Positions 1-7,934 of a DNA stretch of 23,231 nt are shown one piece after another. A model generated the notes under the pieces. That model made no database searches, had not been told where the DNA came from, and saw nothing but the letters and a program-made list of their open reading frames with translations. Origin of the DNA: Seison nebaliae (taxonomy: Eukaryota > Rotifera > Pararotatoria > Seisonacea > Seisonidae); contig JALJEE010000445.1 of assembly GCA_023231475.1 (NCBI GenBank), positions 1-23,231 on the forward strand, in the 5' to 3' direction. Both the position numbers and the translations under genes were made by a program. Within the stretch, counting starts at the first letter, position 1. Every line of letters starts with the position of its first letter.

Positions 1-85
1 CTTTTTTGGGAAAAGAGGGTTAACATCTTTCTTTCTTGGGAAAAGAGGGTTAACATCTTTCTTTTTGGCAAGGTTAACATCTTTC
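1..85. repeat. 30-bp tandem repeat, about 2.8 copies
   Basis: Two nearly identical 30-bp units start at about 6 and 36 with the core GAGGGTTAACATCTTTC. A shortened third unit follows at about 65-85 (AAGGTTAACATCTTTC). No coding frame runs through it. The array may continue beyond the left edge of the window. Confidence 0.7.
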
Positions 86-299
86 TTTTTCGATGAGTAT
101 GGGTTAACTACTACTTAAAGTTAACTCCTTTCTGGAACCCTAAATGAACCCTCGAATTGAGGTTCCCGTTGTTGTGATATGATTCCCTCTTCCTTCCGTT
201 CACTTATCTTGTTATTAATTAGTGTTGACTACTTTAAGGAAATTTTATTTGCTAAGTTATACAACCTTTTTTTACAAAGGGTATAATTTGTGGTGGGTC

Positions 300-790
300 G
301 TATGTTCGATTTAAATGGAAGGTTAACTTGTTAACGGTTTTGCGCGTCTTTTTCTATATTAAAGTTATGCATATTTTTAGTTGACGCTGTAGGTCTATAT
401 TTTTGCTGCCATTTTCCTCTTATGGTTGGTCCTAATTTAGTTTCTACGATAGCTAAGGTTTCAGACAGTTTCCATACATTGCTTTTTTCCGAGAAAAATA
501 ATTCATAATTATCTAGTCCGATTTAAGCGTCAACTTTTACTATTTCTCTTCTATTTTTTAATCTTTATATTACATTTGTCATATTTTTTGGTAATGTTAC
601 CACTGGCATTTCAGTTGGAACCTTTATAGAATGACAGATGGTATCTATTTCCAAGCATTTGATATTCGCTACCTTATCGTATTCTTTCCATTCATCTTCT
701 AAGCTAATTACGTGGACCTTACACTTCTATCTGTCTATTTTTACGTTTTCTATGCCTCTTAAGCTTACTTGTTGTGAAGTACAAACGGTG
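300..790 (-). mobile_element. BEL/Pao retroelement fossil (protease region)
   Basis: Read on the minus strand, short stretches resemble the aspartic-protease region of BEL/Pao polyproteins. One has the pattern LDNYELFFS followed after a short gap by ETKLGPTIRGKW, matching the family pattern in which an (I)GLDN(W/Y)-L stretch is followed by TxLGWxxxG. Another, upstream of it on the minus strand, has the KCLEIDTICHSIKVP type of sequence that precedes it. The element is broken in several places, with no long open frame, so it looks old. No LTRs were recognised. Family assignment is from pattern memory only. Confidence 0.5.
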
Positions 791-839
791 AATAATATAG
801 GAGAAAGTTTCTAAATTGATCACCCTGTAAGAAAAGAGT

Positions 840-1095
840 TTGAAGAAACTGTTAATTTTGAGTGTTTTATTTAACGTTTAAAACACGGTGTTAAAAAAAG
901 TTTAAAAACAGTGTATATCGACTAACATCGAGTTTTCAACTAAGTTTTCCACCGACTTTATAACAGTTTGACAACACAATGTATACACTGTTTTTTGAAC
1001 TAACTTCAACACCATGTTTCAAACGTTTATATAACACGATATATACACTGTTTTTTCACCGAGTTTTAAACAGTGTGATATGTTGTGGCTCGGTA
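840..1095. repeat. Degenerate ~60-bp repeat array with TATACACTG core
   Basis: Two units at about 971-1030 and 1031-1090 share AACAC(A/G)AT(G/A)TATACACTG followed by a run of T. A more diverged piece with TTTAACGTTTAAAACACGGTG lies at about 867-893. Related sequence in the same orientation lies beyond the other end of the Ty3/gypsy fossil, at about 2757-2830. Confidence 0.55.
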
Positions 1096-1164
1096 TTGTC
1101 ACCGAAGAACGTTTCGTTGAGATTTACAGGATCCATGGTGATTGAATAGAGAACGATTTAAGAC

Positions 1165-2640
1165 TCAAAAAGATACGTTTATTGTCTTCAATGTTACTAC
1201 TGTAGTGTTCTTCACTCCTCGGTCTCCCAAGAACTTATTTTGGTGAAAACTTTCGATTATATCTTTCAGTAGATGATCTGGAATGACTATTCGTATTCTT
1301 GGATGATTATCTTTGGTCGTCAAAAATCTTTTTTTTGAAAGTCGATACCAAATGTTGTTCTTTTTGATGAAGAGAGGGTCATTCAGAAATTGTCGATTCA
1401 TATCTGCTTGCATTTGCCCCATTTCCCATTCGATTTTTTCAACATTAAAATTATTGACATTGATATTTCGTGAAAGCAGATCGGGGATGTGATTGACTCC
1501 TTTGATATGTTCCGTAGTGAATGAAAAATCTAACAAATTCATTCGCCATCTCCACACTTTATTACTAATGTCATTCGATTTAAGTAAAAGACGAGATGCA
1601 GCAGTATTATCGGTTCTTACTTTAAATTTCTTATGGAGTAGGTGATATCTGGAATGTTTGATGAATGTATAAATGGCGAACGCCTCTATTTCGTTTATAT
1701 GGCATTTCATTTCCGCGGCCGTTAGAGTTCTAGATGCATATTCTACGACTTTCTCGACATTCTCATTTAATTGGAAAAGCACCGCGCCTATGGCTCTTGA
1801 TGAAGCATCCACTTGTAGAACGAATGGTTGATTCCAATTGGGTTTTGATAAAATTGGTGGGTTTGTCATGATTTCCAAAAATTTCGACCAAGATTTTTTT
1901 TGAGAATCGTTCCAATTGAATTTATTTGATTTTGTTATTTCGTATAGTGGTAATAATTGGCCATACCTAAACAGGATTTCACTTCTTTTGAATTCTGAGG
2001 TTGTTCAATTTGTTTCAGAGCCTCTAGTTTCCTTCTATCAATTTCTATTCCATTCTTCGAGAGGATAAATCCTAAGAATCGAATCCGTTTCAGAAAAAAT
2101 CTACATTTCTCAATATTAATTTTGACGGAAGCTAAATTTAATTTCTTGATTACTTCTTCTACATTCAACAGATGTTCCATTAGTTGATTTGAAAAAATTA
2201 TCACGTCGTCCAAATAACATAAAACTGAAGGAATTCCATGGAGAATTTCGTTCATCAGTTTTTGGAATGTTGCAGGCGCATTCTTCAACCCAAATGGCAT
2301 ACGACGAAATTCGTACATTGAATCTGACGTCCTAAATGCCGTCTTGCATATATCCTCCTCTTTCATTCGAATTTGGTGAAAACCTGCTTTCATATCGAGA
2401 CGAGTATACCATTTATGTTCACTAGCTTTCTCGAATATTTCATCAATTCGGGGAAATACATAATTGTTGATTTTAGTACTTCCGTTTAGTGGTCGATAGT
2501 TAATACACAACTTGTGCTCTCTGAGCAAAACAATATTTGAGCACCACTTGCTTGATGATTTGCGAATAATTTCTTTATCTTCGAGTTCTCTACACAATTT
2601 CCTTATTATTTCGTTCTCACCATGTGCATATCTTCGTTGT
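1165..2640 (-). mobile_element. Ty3/gypsy retroelement fossil (RT, RNase H, start of integrase)
   Basis: On the minus strand this carries a Ty3/gypsy-type pol segment. The reverse transcriptase part, about 2597-1935, shows LDMKAGFHQIRM, the RMPFGLKNAPATFQ block and the catalytic box YLDDVIIFS. The RNase H part, about 1878-1230, has the VLQVDASSRAIGAVLFQ block. It ends in the start of an integrase zinc-binding region (HQNKFLGDRG). No gag, no integrase core and no LTRs were found, so it is a truncated internal fragment, broken in at least two places. The domains are still easy to read, which suggests moderate rather than extreme age. It lies between the BEL/Pao fossil and the transposon cluster that follows. 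Confidence 0.9.
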
Positions 2641-2756
2641 CGTGGTTTTATGGGTATCTATCTATAAAAGAAAGATTTATTATTATTTTTTAAATTAATT
2701 TTTAATTAATAAATTTCTTCTTTTTTTTTTGCTGCTTCAGTTTACCAACGCCAAGA

Positions 2757-2830
2757 CAGATAACACTATGTATTCACTGTTTTAACTTAATTTAATATTT
2801 AACGATTAAAACATCGTGTTTTAAACTGAA
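2757..2830. repeat. Outlying copy of the TATACACTG-type repeat
   Basis: This contains AACACTATGTATTCACTG followed by TTTAACGATTAAAACATCGTG. Both blocks match blocks in 867-1060 in the same orientation, although their order differs. With 840-1095 it brackets the Ty3/gypsy fossil. The copies could be remains of terminal repeats, or an older repeat into which the element inserted. Confidence 0.45.
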
Positions 2831-3379
2831 AATTTTGGCATTACATTTTCATTAATTTTCATTCATTTCTTCATTTCTTGTTCAAACAAAATGGGATGAA
2901 AATGCTATTATTTATTAACGATCAAAGTAACCAATAAGAAAAGAATTGTGCCCGCGGCGTCCAATTGGGTTCGAAAAGATTATGTGCATATTCCAATCGA
3001 AATATTGCAAAAAATTTCAACAATATTTGAAAAATTTTACGATTTCCAATGATTGGGTTCGTTTTTTCATTTGTGAAAAAATGGCGATATATTCGAATGT
3101 CGATCAATTATGGGAGATTACTACGACTATGAAGAGGGAGAAATTACCACCACGGATTTTAGAGGTTATTTAAATTTCTTAATACCTAATCGTTTAATAA
3201 AAATTCGGAATTCGGATTTAACCTGAATACAAATAATAAAAAAATTTTTAATTTAATTTTTTCATAGATGAAAATCCCTATAGGGTGTTGGAAATTATGT
3301 TAATAATGTTTATTATTTATCTAAATCTTAATTTAAAAAGATAAAGTCCGTGTTTTAATATAATAATTGTTTTAATTCT
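2831..3379. other. AT-rich stretch without a supported gene
   Basis: Two overlapping short open frames (2946-3173 plus, 2922-3107 minus) occupy part of this stretch. Neither contains a motif I recognise and their coding potential is unconvincing. The remainder is low-complexity AT-rich sequence. Confidence 0.4.
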
Positions 3380-3960
3380 TTGCAAATTATAAAAATTAAA
3401 ATTACAGAAACACGAGTGTTCATAAATACAAATCATCTTACAAGTTATCAGTTTACTATATTTTATTCAAGAATCTTCAGGGCGAAACTCATTGAAAAAA
3501 TGGGGAAATGCAAGAGTTCTCGTTGTGACTGTGAGAATGAGAGACTAGGCCGTGAGAATGAAACAGCTCCAATGACCGACAGCGAAGCTGAAGATTGTGG
3601 GTATGTTGTTAATCAATGCGAAAATGAAATCGTAATCGAAGAACTAACTCGGATTAATATATGTCGTTTCATCAACGAAAATTTTCTTTCCGATATCGTA
3701 GGAGATTCTCTTATAAGTTTGGTAATAAGACCAATATTTCCTAATTTCCCCAAAAGCATAAAAACCGTGCTGAAAAATAAAAGAGATGTGAATGAAGAAT
3801 CGGTTGTTAATGAAAAAAATATATATATTCCTGTTACCTAATTATTCAACGGTGAGATAAATGAATAAGCCATTTCTTTTGATGGCCTTCCTTTAAATAA
3901 AAGTAATTCGGTATGGATTGCCTCTTATAAAATTTTTGAAAAACAGACAGATAAATTCTA
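3380..3960 (+). pseudogene. Fragment of a transposase-domain-type gene
   Basis: An open frame runs 3380-3841; the methionine at 3500 (MGKCKSSRCDCE) is a plausible start. Its end has the pattern PNFPKSIKTVLKNKR. After a stop, the same frame continues at 3878 with FDGLPLNKSNSVWIASYKIF. A 'P-K-x-x-(R/K)T(L/V)L(K/H)' block followed about 40 residues later by '(D)GLPLxKS' is the order I recall from a widespread family of animal transposon proteins annotated only as transposase-domain containing. At least two in-frame stops interrupt it, so it appears dead and truncated. The N-terminal part is acidic and cysteine-containing, with nothing recognised in it. The family assignment is from memory and moderately uncertain. 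Confidence 0.45.
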
Positions 3961-4007
3961 TTCGGAATCAATTACATAATGATTCTTCAACCGAAAAAGA
4001 ACTATTT

Positions 4008-4486
4008 GAAATCGAGGAAGAAGAAGCTGCTGTTGAAAATAGTGCAATTTATGGAAGCCTTTCTCAACAAATCGAACAACAAATCGAACAACAAATTGTC
4101 GTCGGTGAGTCGTCGGAAATCGAGGAAGAAGCTGCTGTCGAAAATAGTGCAATTTCTGGAAGCCTTTCTCAACAAATCGAACAACAAATTGTCGTCGATG
4201 AGTCGTCGGAAATCGAGGAAGAAGCACTGTCCAAAATAGTGCAATTTCTGGAAGCCTTTCTCAACAAATCGAACAGCAAATTGTCGTCGGTGAGTCGTCG
4301 GAAATCGAGGAAGAAGCTGCTGTCGAAAATACTGCAATTTCTGGAACCTTTTCTCGACAAATCGAACAACAAATTGTCGTCGGTGAGTCGTCGGATATCG
4401 AGGAAGAAGCTGCTGTCGAAAATAGTGCAATTTCTGGAAGCCTTTCTCGACAAATCGAACAACAAATTGTCGTCGGTGAGTCGTCG
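4008..4486 (+). repeat. Coding minisatellite, five units of ~93 bp (31 codons)
   Basis: Units start at 4008, 4116, 4209, 4301 and 4394 and are 108, 93, 92, 93 and 93 bp long. In the frame of the open reading frame at 3918 the unit encodes EIEEEAAVENSAISGSLS followed by QQIEQQIVVGESS, an acidic and Gln-rich repeat. The first unit has an extra IEQQ block. The third unit is one base short, so units four and five continue the same peptide only in the next frame and stop at about 4513. High similarity between units suggests recent expansion. It sits between two transposase fragments and may be part of a mobile element; no function is claimed. Confidence 0.8.
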
Positions 4487-4620
4487 GAAATCGAATTCCT
4501 GGAAACTACCTAGAATAAGAAAGCAATCATTCACAGTAATCATTTGTTTTATTTGAGGAAAATTTATACCTCGGGAAAGCAAAATTATATCTGTTCGAAA
4601 GCAATTCCAGAGAAATGTAA

Positions 4621-5121
4621 ATGTTACATGTAAGAAATAATGCACTTATAAGTTGTCCTTCCGACGGCATTGTCAGTAATTTCAGAAGGCAGAGTTCTGA
4701 AAATCGAAACGCTCGTCGATATCGTCATGATCATTGTGCAAAATCATTGCACCAAAATTTTATAAAAAGAGAAGATTTTTATTTGTATTTCTTGAATGAG
4801 ATAGATGAAGAACATCTCAAACATAAACATTTCTTTGTCGATGGGACATTTAAGAAATGCCCATCTGATTTCCATCAGATGTATGTGGTCGGCGTGCTGT
4901 TGAACGACAGACTAATTACTCCATTCATAATTCTAATGAAAAATCGAAAAAAATGCACTTATGTGGAAATGTTCTTTCTTTTAAAAGAAAAATTCAAAAT
5001 CATTCCGGATTCATTTACTCTGGATTTTGAAACTGGTGCCATAAGTGCTATTGAGCACGTATTCCCTTCAACTAAAATACACGGATGCTATTTCCATCTA
5101 CCACAAAGAAGAACTAAGTAA
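4621..5121 (+). mobile_element. MULE (Mutator-like) transposase, N-terminal and partial catalytic domain
   Basis: The 166-residue frame contains the hallmark of the MULE transposase domain. The first catalytic Asp is D74 in FFVDGTFKKCP, followed by a phenylalanine/tyrosine-rich strand (FHQMYVVGVLL). The second catalytic Asp is D135 in TLDFETGAISAI, and C156/H159 lie in the HGCYFHLPQ block. The expected order D-D-C/H is present, but the region with the third catalytic residue (Glu) and the rest of the C terminus (usually several hundred residues) are missing. A GT at 5118 and an AG at 5178 could bound a 61-bp intron, but the sequence after it does not look like MULE. No terminal inverted repeats were found. 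The copy is therefore most likely truncated and inactive. Confidence 0.8.
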
Positions 5122-5785
5122 ACGGTTCCAACCGAGTCGTTTCTAACGACTAAGTCTACCATTCTGATCGTTTAACAGGCCTATTTGGAATGTTGCAACA
5201 TTGCAATAAAACAGCATTCTTCAAATGTGCGCGTTATAATGAATTTATTTGTTTTGACTGTTTTTTTGACGAGCACCATCTGCACATTTCCATAATATTA
5301 ATAATTATCATACAAGTTATTAATAAAAATATGAAAATAAATTATTCAATCACATATAGTATAAAGTAAATCAAGGTTAATTCTCATTTCATGTACGGTG
5401 AATAATTGTTCCTTCCAATAACCTTTCAAATAAAAAATAAGAACATAATAAAAAAAAAGAAAGAAGAAACTAATTATTCGTCGTCTCATGCCTTCGTCTA
5501 AAAAATATAAATATAATAAAAAAAGGACAAAAGAAAACCAATCTTACTAACATTCGTCCCATTCAATTCTCTACCACTACGAGTAACTTTATTTAAATAT
5601 TATTACAATAAGCTAAAAAGTTAAACAAAGTTGAGGAATATGTAGCACTTCTAATGCCGGTAAATGTTTGGTTGCTAAGGGATACGTGCACAGACTTAGC
5701 CGATAACTTTACGGTAAAAGAAATTTAGGAAATAAAATTAATAAACTAATGGTCAGAATGACCTTACCTACAACTGTGCAAATTT
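5122..5785. other. Intergenic AT-rich sequence
   Basis: No open frame with recognisable features and no structured RNA signature was found on either strand. There are runs of A and AT-rich low-complexity sequence around 5430-5530. Confidence 0.5.
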
Positions 5786-6495
5786 TCAGCGAAAAAAATT
5801 GTAAAAGCAAATAGTTCCCTTGTCAGTCCACTCATCGACAGGAGTCAAACCAGCGGAAGCAATGTTTGGATGGCTGAGAAGGAGTACGGATAATAAAATT
5901 GGAAAGAAGATTGATCGAACGATGAGGAAAACACATAAGCAACAAAAAAGCGAATAACATTTAGTCCGTAAGATCGGGTATATGTGAGGAAAGAACGGGG
6001 AAGTTCGATCAATATTGGAAAAACAATCCAAGAAAAGGTCGCTATTCACATACATGAAAAGATATATTGCTATATTCACAAACTAAAAGAGTCGGCGAAA
6101 GTAATAAACGAGTAGAAATTGAAAATCGCCTATATAAGAGAAGAAACCCCAAATTTATGGGAAGACGAAGAAATAAACGAAAATCAAGAATTCATAGAAA
6201 TCTTCACTCCTTGGATTCCGGAAGACAGTGAAGAATCTGTGAACGAAATCGTCCAAAATGAATGGATGCTATGAAAATGGATCGAACAAGGTTCCATGGA
6301 TGTTATGAAAAGGAAGAATATTCGAATGAAATTGTCGAACGGATGCTACGAAAATGAAAAATGTTTGAACGAAGGAAACCAAAATGTACGAACCATAAGT
6401 GAAATCGATGGATATGAAGATCCGGCAGGAAATTTAATCAACAATGAAATTAATGAAATTGAACAACTGAATAAAACGGAAAACTAGTCAACTAC
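5786..6495 (+). mobile_element. LTR-retroelement integrase-end fossil
   Basis: The plus strand at about 5825-5870 encodes HSSTGVKPAEAMFGW. This is the conserved end of the integrase core of Ty3/gypsy-type elements (H-S-STG-x-x-P-x-x-x-x-(F)G). Charged Lys/Glu-rich sequence follows to about 6490, including a 63-residue open frame at 6296-6487 of no recognised family. The fragment is broken in several places and no terminal repeats were seen. It is on the opposite strand to the Ty3/gypsy piece at 1165-2640, so it is a separate insertion or an inverted piece. The outer limits are approximate. Confidence 0.55.
6255..6362 (+). repeat. Three imperfect copies of GGATGCTATGAAAATG
   Basis: Copies begin at about 6262, 6297 and 6341 (GGATGCTATGAAAATGG, GGATGTTATGAAAAGGA, GGATGCTACGAAAATGA). 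They lie within the retroelement-derived stretch and look like a local duplication. Confidence 0.45.
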
Positions 6496-6749
6496 TAACG
6501 AAGGAGTAGAACGGACACGTCAGAAGAATATATCGAAAATAACTGGGAGGAAAAAAATGGAAAAGGACAAGGAAAGAAATGCAAGAGCACAAGAAACAAA
6601 AATCGATAGTGTTCGATAAGTGGTGTTTTTTCACTCTATCTAAAAAGTCAAAGATCCGCATAAAATGCTAATTTCAATTTAAACTCATTTAAATTCAATA
6701 AATTCTTCAATTCTTCTTCCAGAAAATTTAATCAAATTTAATAATTTTC

Positions 6750-7195
6750 TTCAAAAAATGATAAAACTCGCGAAGCATCTGAATTGAGCTTAGCCATCTG
6801 ACGGCAGAATATTTCAACAAATCTTCATAGTTATCATCGTGAATAAATTTCCTAAATAGTCGATGACACAATGAAGACTTATTTTTTATCAATTTCACAA
6901 TTTTCCAAACTATTTCAGCAAAAATTCTAATAGATTCAGTAAAGGTATCAAATTCTTACCACCATACGATAACGGAGAATTTTTTTGTTCAATAATTTGA
7001 CTATCGACTTATTCAGTGAACAAGCACATTCATCATTCTTCGATGATTCTGAAATTGTCTTATATTCCTCCCTTATTTCTTCATGTTTTCTTTTAAAATG
7101 TTTTACTATGTTCGATTGTTTCGTCGATTTTAGCAATCGACCGCATAATTTGCATGAATTATGATCCCCGTTCTTGTCCAAATATTTCTGAAGTT
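6750..7195 (-). mobile_element. hAT transposase fragment: BED finger plus central region
   Basis: On the minus strand, about 7190-6948 encodes a BED-type zinc finger: LQKYLDKNG, then CKLC, then HFKRKH (C-x2-C ... H-x4-H). Further along (about 6935-6750), another frame reads HRLFRKFIHDDNYEDLLKYS followed by AVRWLSSIQMLREFY. This matches the 'LL-x-T-x-VRWLS-x-G-x-x-L-x-R' block of ZBED5/FAM200-like hAT transposases. The two parts are in different frames and the second soon runs into stops, so the copy is decayed. A GTAAGA donor near 6954 could mark an old intron. The catalytic core and C-terminal dimerisation domain are absent on this strand. Confidence 0.65.
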
Positions 7196-7469
7196 ATTTA
7201 TAAGACATAACTTGTAAGAATCATGTGAAAAATATTTAAGCCAAATATTTGGTCACAATTATAGAACAAATTTTTCATGATCAACATGTAATAGAAAACA
7301 AAAGTTAAAAGCATACATGAATTTACAAATTGTATGCCTTTCCACTCAAAGCCCACTCCACTTGCTATAATATATAATATTAAATATTATTATATTATTA
7401 TTATCCGACGATATGACGAAGTATTCCGCCGAATATAATCGTTTGAAACGTGAAAATTTTGAATAGTAT
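7196..7469. other. AT-rich spacer with a TATTAT hairpin
   Basis: It separates two hAT fragments that face opposite ways. At about 7366-7402 there is a nearly pure A/T stretch (ATAATATATAATATTAAATA continuing into TATTATTAT) that is self-complementary. No gene was seen. Confidence 0.45.
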
Positions 7470-7665
7470 TGGATAAGATACAAAAAACTTTACCGATTCT
7501 TTATAAGGTGGCTGAAAAAGTCAATTGCATTTCCAGTAATTCTTTAAAATCGGAACAAATGTTCTCCTCACCTTGTCAGATGGAAATATTTACACTCCGA
7601 AAAGAAATTATTTAACTGATGAACATTTATCAAATTTAACATTTCTGCATTCCAATCAGTGACAA
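7470..7665 (+). mobile_element. hAT transposase C-terminal dimerisation fragment
   Basis: The plus strand encodes DKIQKTLPILYKVAEKV followed by NCISSNSLKSEQMFSS. This fits the hAT C-terminal (hATC) pattern 'P-x-L-x-x-x-A-x-x-x-x-x-(I)(P)-x-SS-x-x-(S/P)E-(R)-x-FS'. In a neighbouring frame GNIYTPKRNYLTDEH plus LSNLTFLHSN follows, matching the next hATC block (x-x-R-x-x-L-x-x-x-x-L-x-x-L-x-FL-x-x-N). One frame change separates the blocks. The conserved SER triplet is SEQ here. It lies on the opposite strand to the BED/central fragment at 6750-7195. Confidence 0.6.
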
Positions 7666-7934
7666 ATGATGAAATTTTTTAGCGATACCGTCGTACTCTG
7701 CCAATTAATATTTGTTAAGACTTAAATGACTCTTAAATTATAATGGTTACTTATTTATATTTCATTCAGACATCTTTATGTACAACTATTATTTCTATTA
7801 GTATTATAGTTCTATTATTCCATCATCATTCTAATTCAAAAATTATAATTAAATTTTGGTGAAATATTATTAACGAACCACCCGAAAGATTTTTCTACAA
7901 TTTCAACATTGGTAATCGGGAAGAAATTATATTT
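7666..7934. other. 3' flank of the large minus-strand gene
   Basis: AT-rich, with no open frame worth reporting. It should contain the 3' UTR of the gene ending at 7935. No canonical AATAAA on the minus strand was seen in this stretch. Confidence 0.4.

Noticed and set aside
2962-2985. GGGTTCGAAAAGA resembles a tRNA or SINE B box.
   Set aside because: No A box at the right distance upstream and no cloverleaf can be drawn.
3958-4645. Several minus-strand frames with repeated RQFVVRF or DDNLLFDL.
   Set aside because: Shadows of the 93-bp tandem repeat on the opposite strand.
5638-5715. Segment with GGTTGCTAAGGGATACGTG considered as a tRNA.
   Set aside because: No matching acceptor or T-arm could be found.
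5786-6079. Minus-strand open frame of 97 codons with hydrophobic stretches.
   Set aside because: The plus strand here carries a recognisable integrase motif, so the hydrophobic reading is its complement.
7196-7469. AT-rich stretch considered as a possible replication origin or CRISPR-like array.
   Set aside because: No regular repeats or spacers; it is simple A/T sequence in a eukaryotic context.
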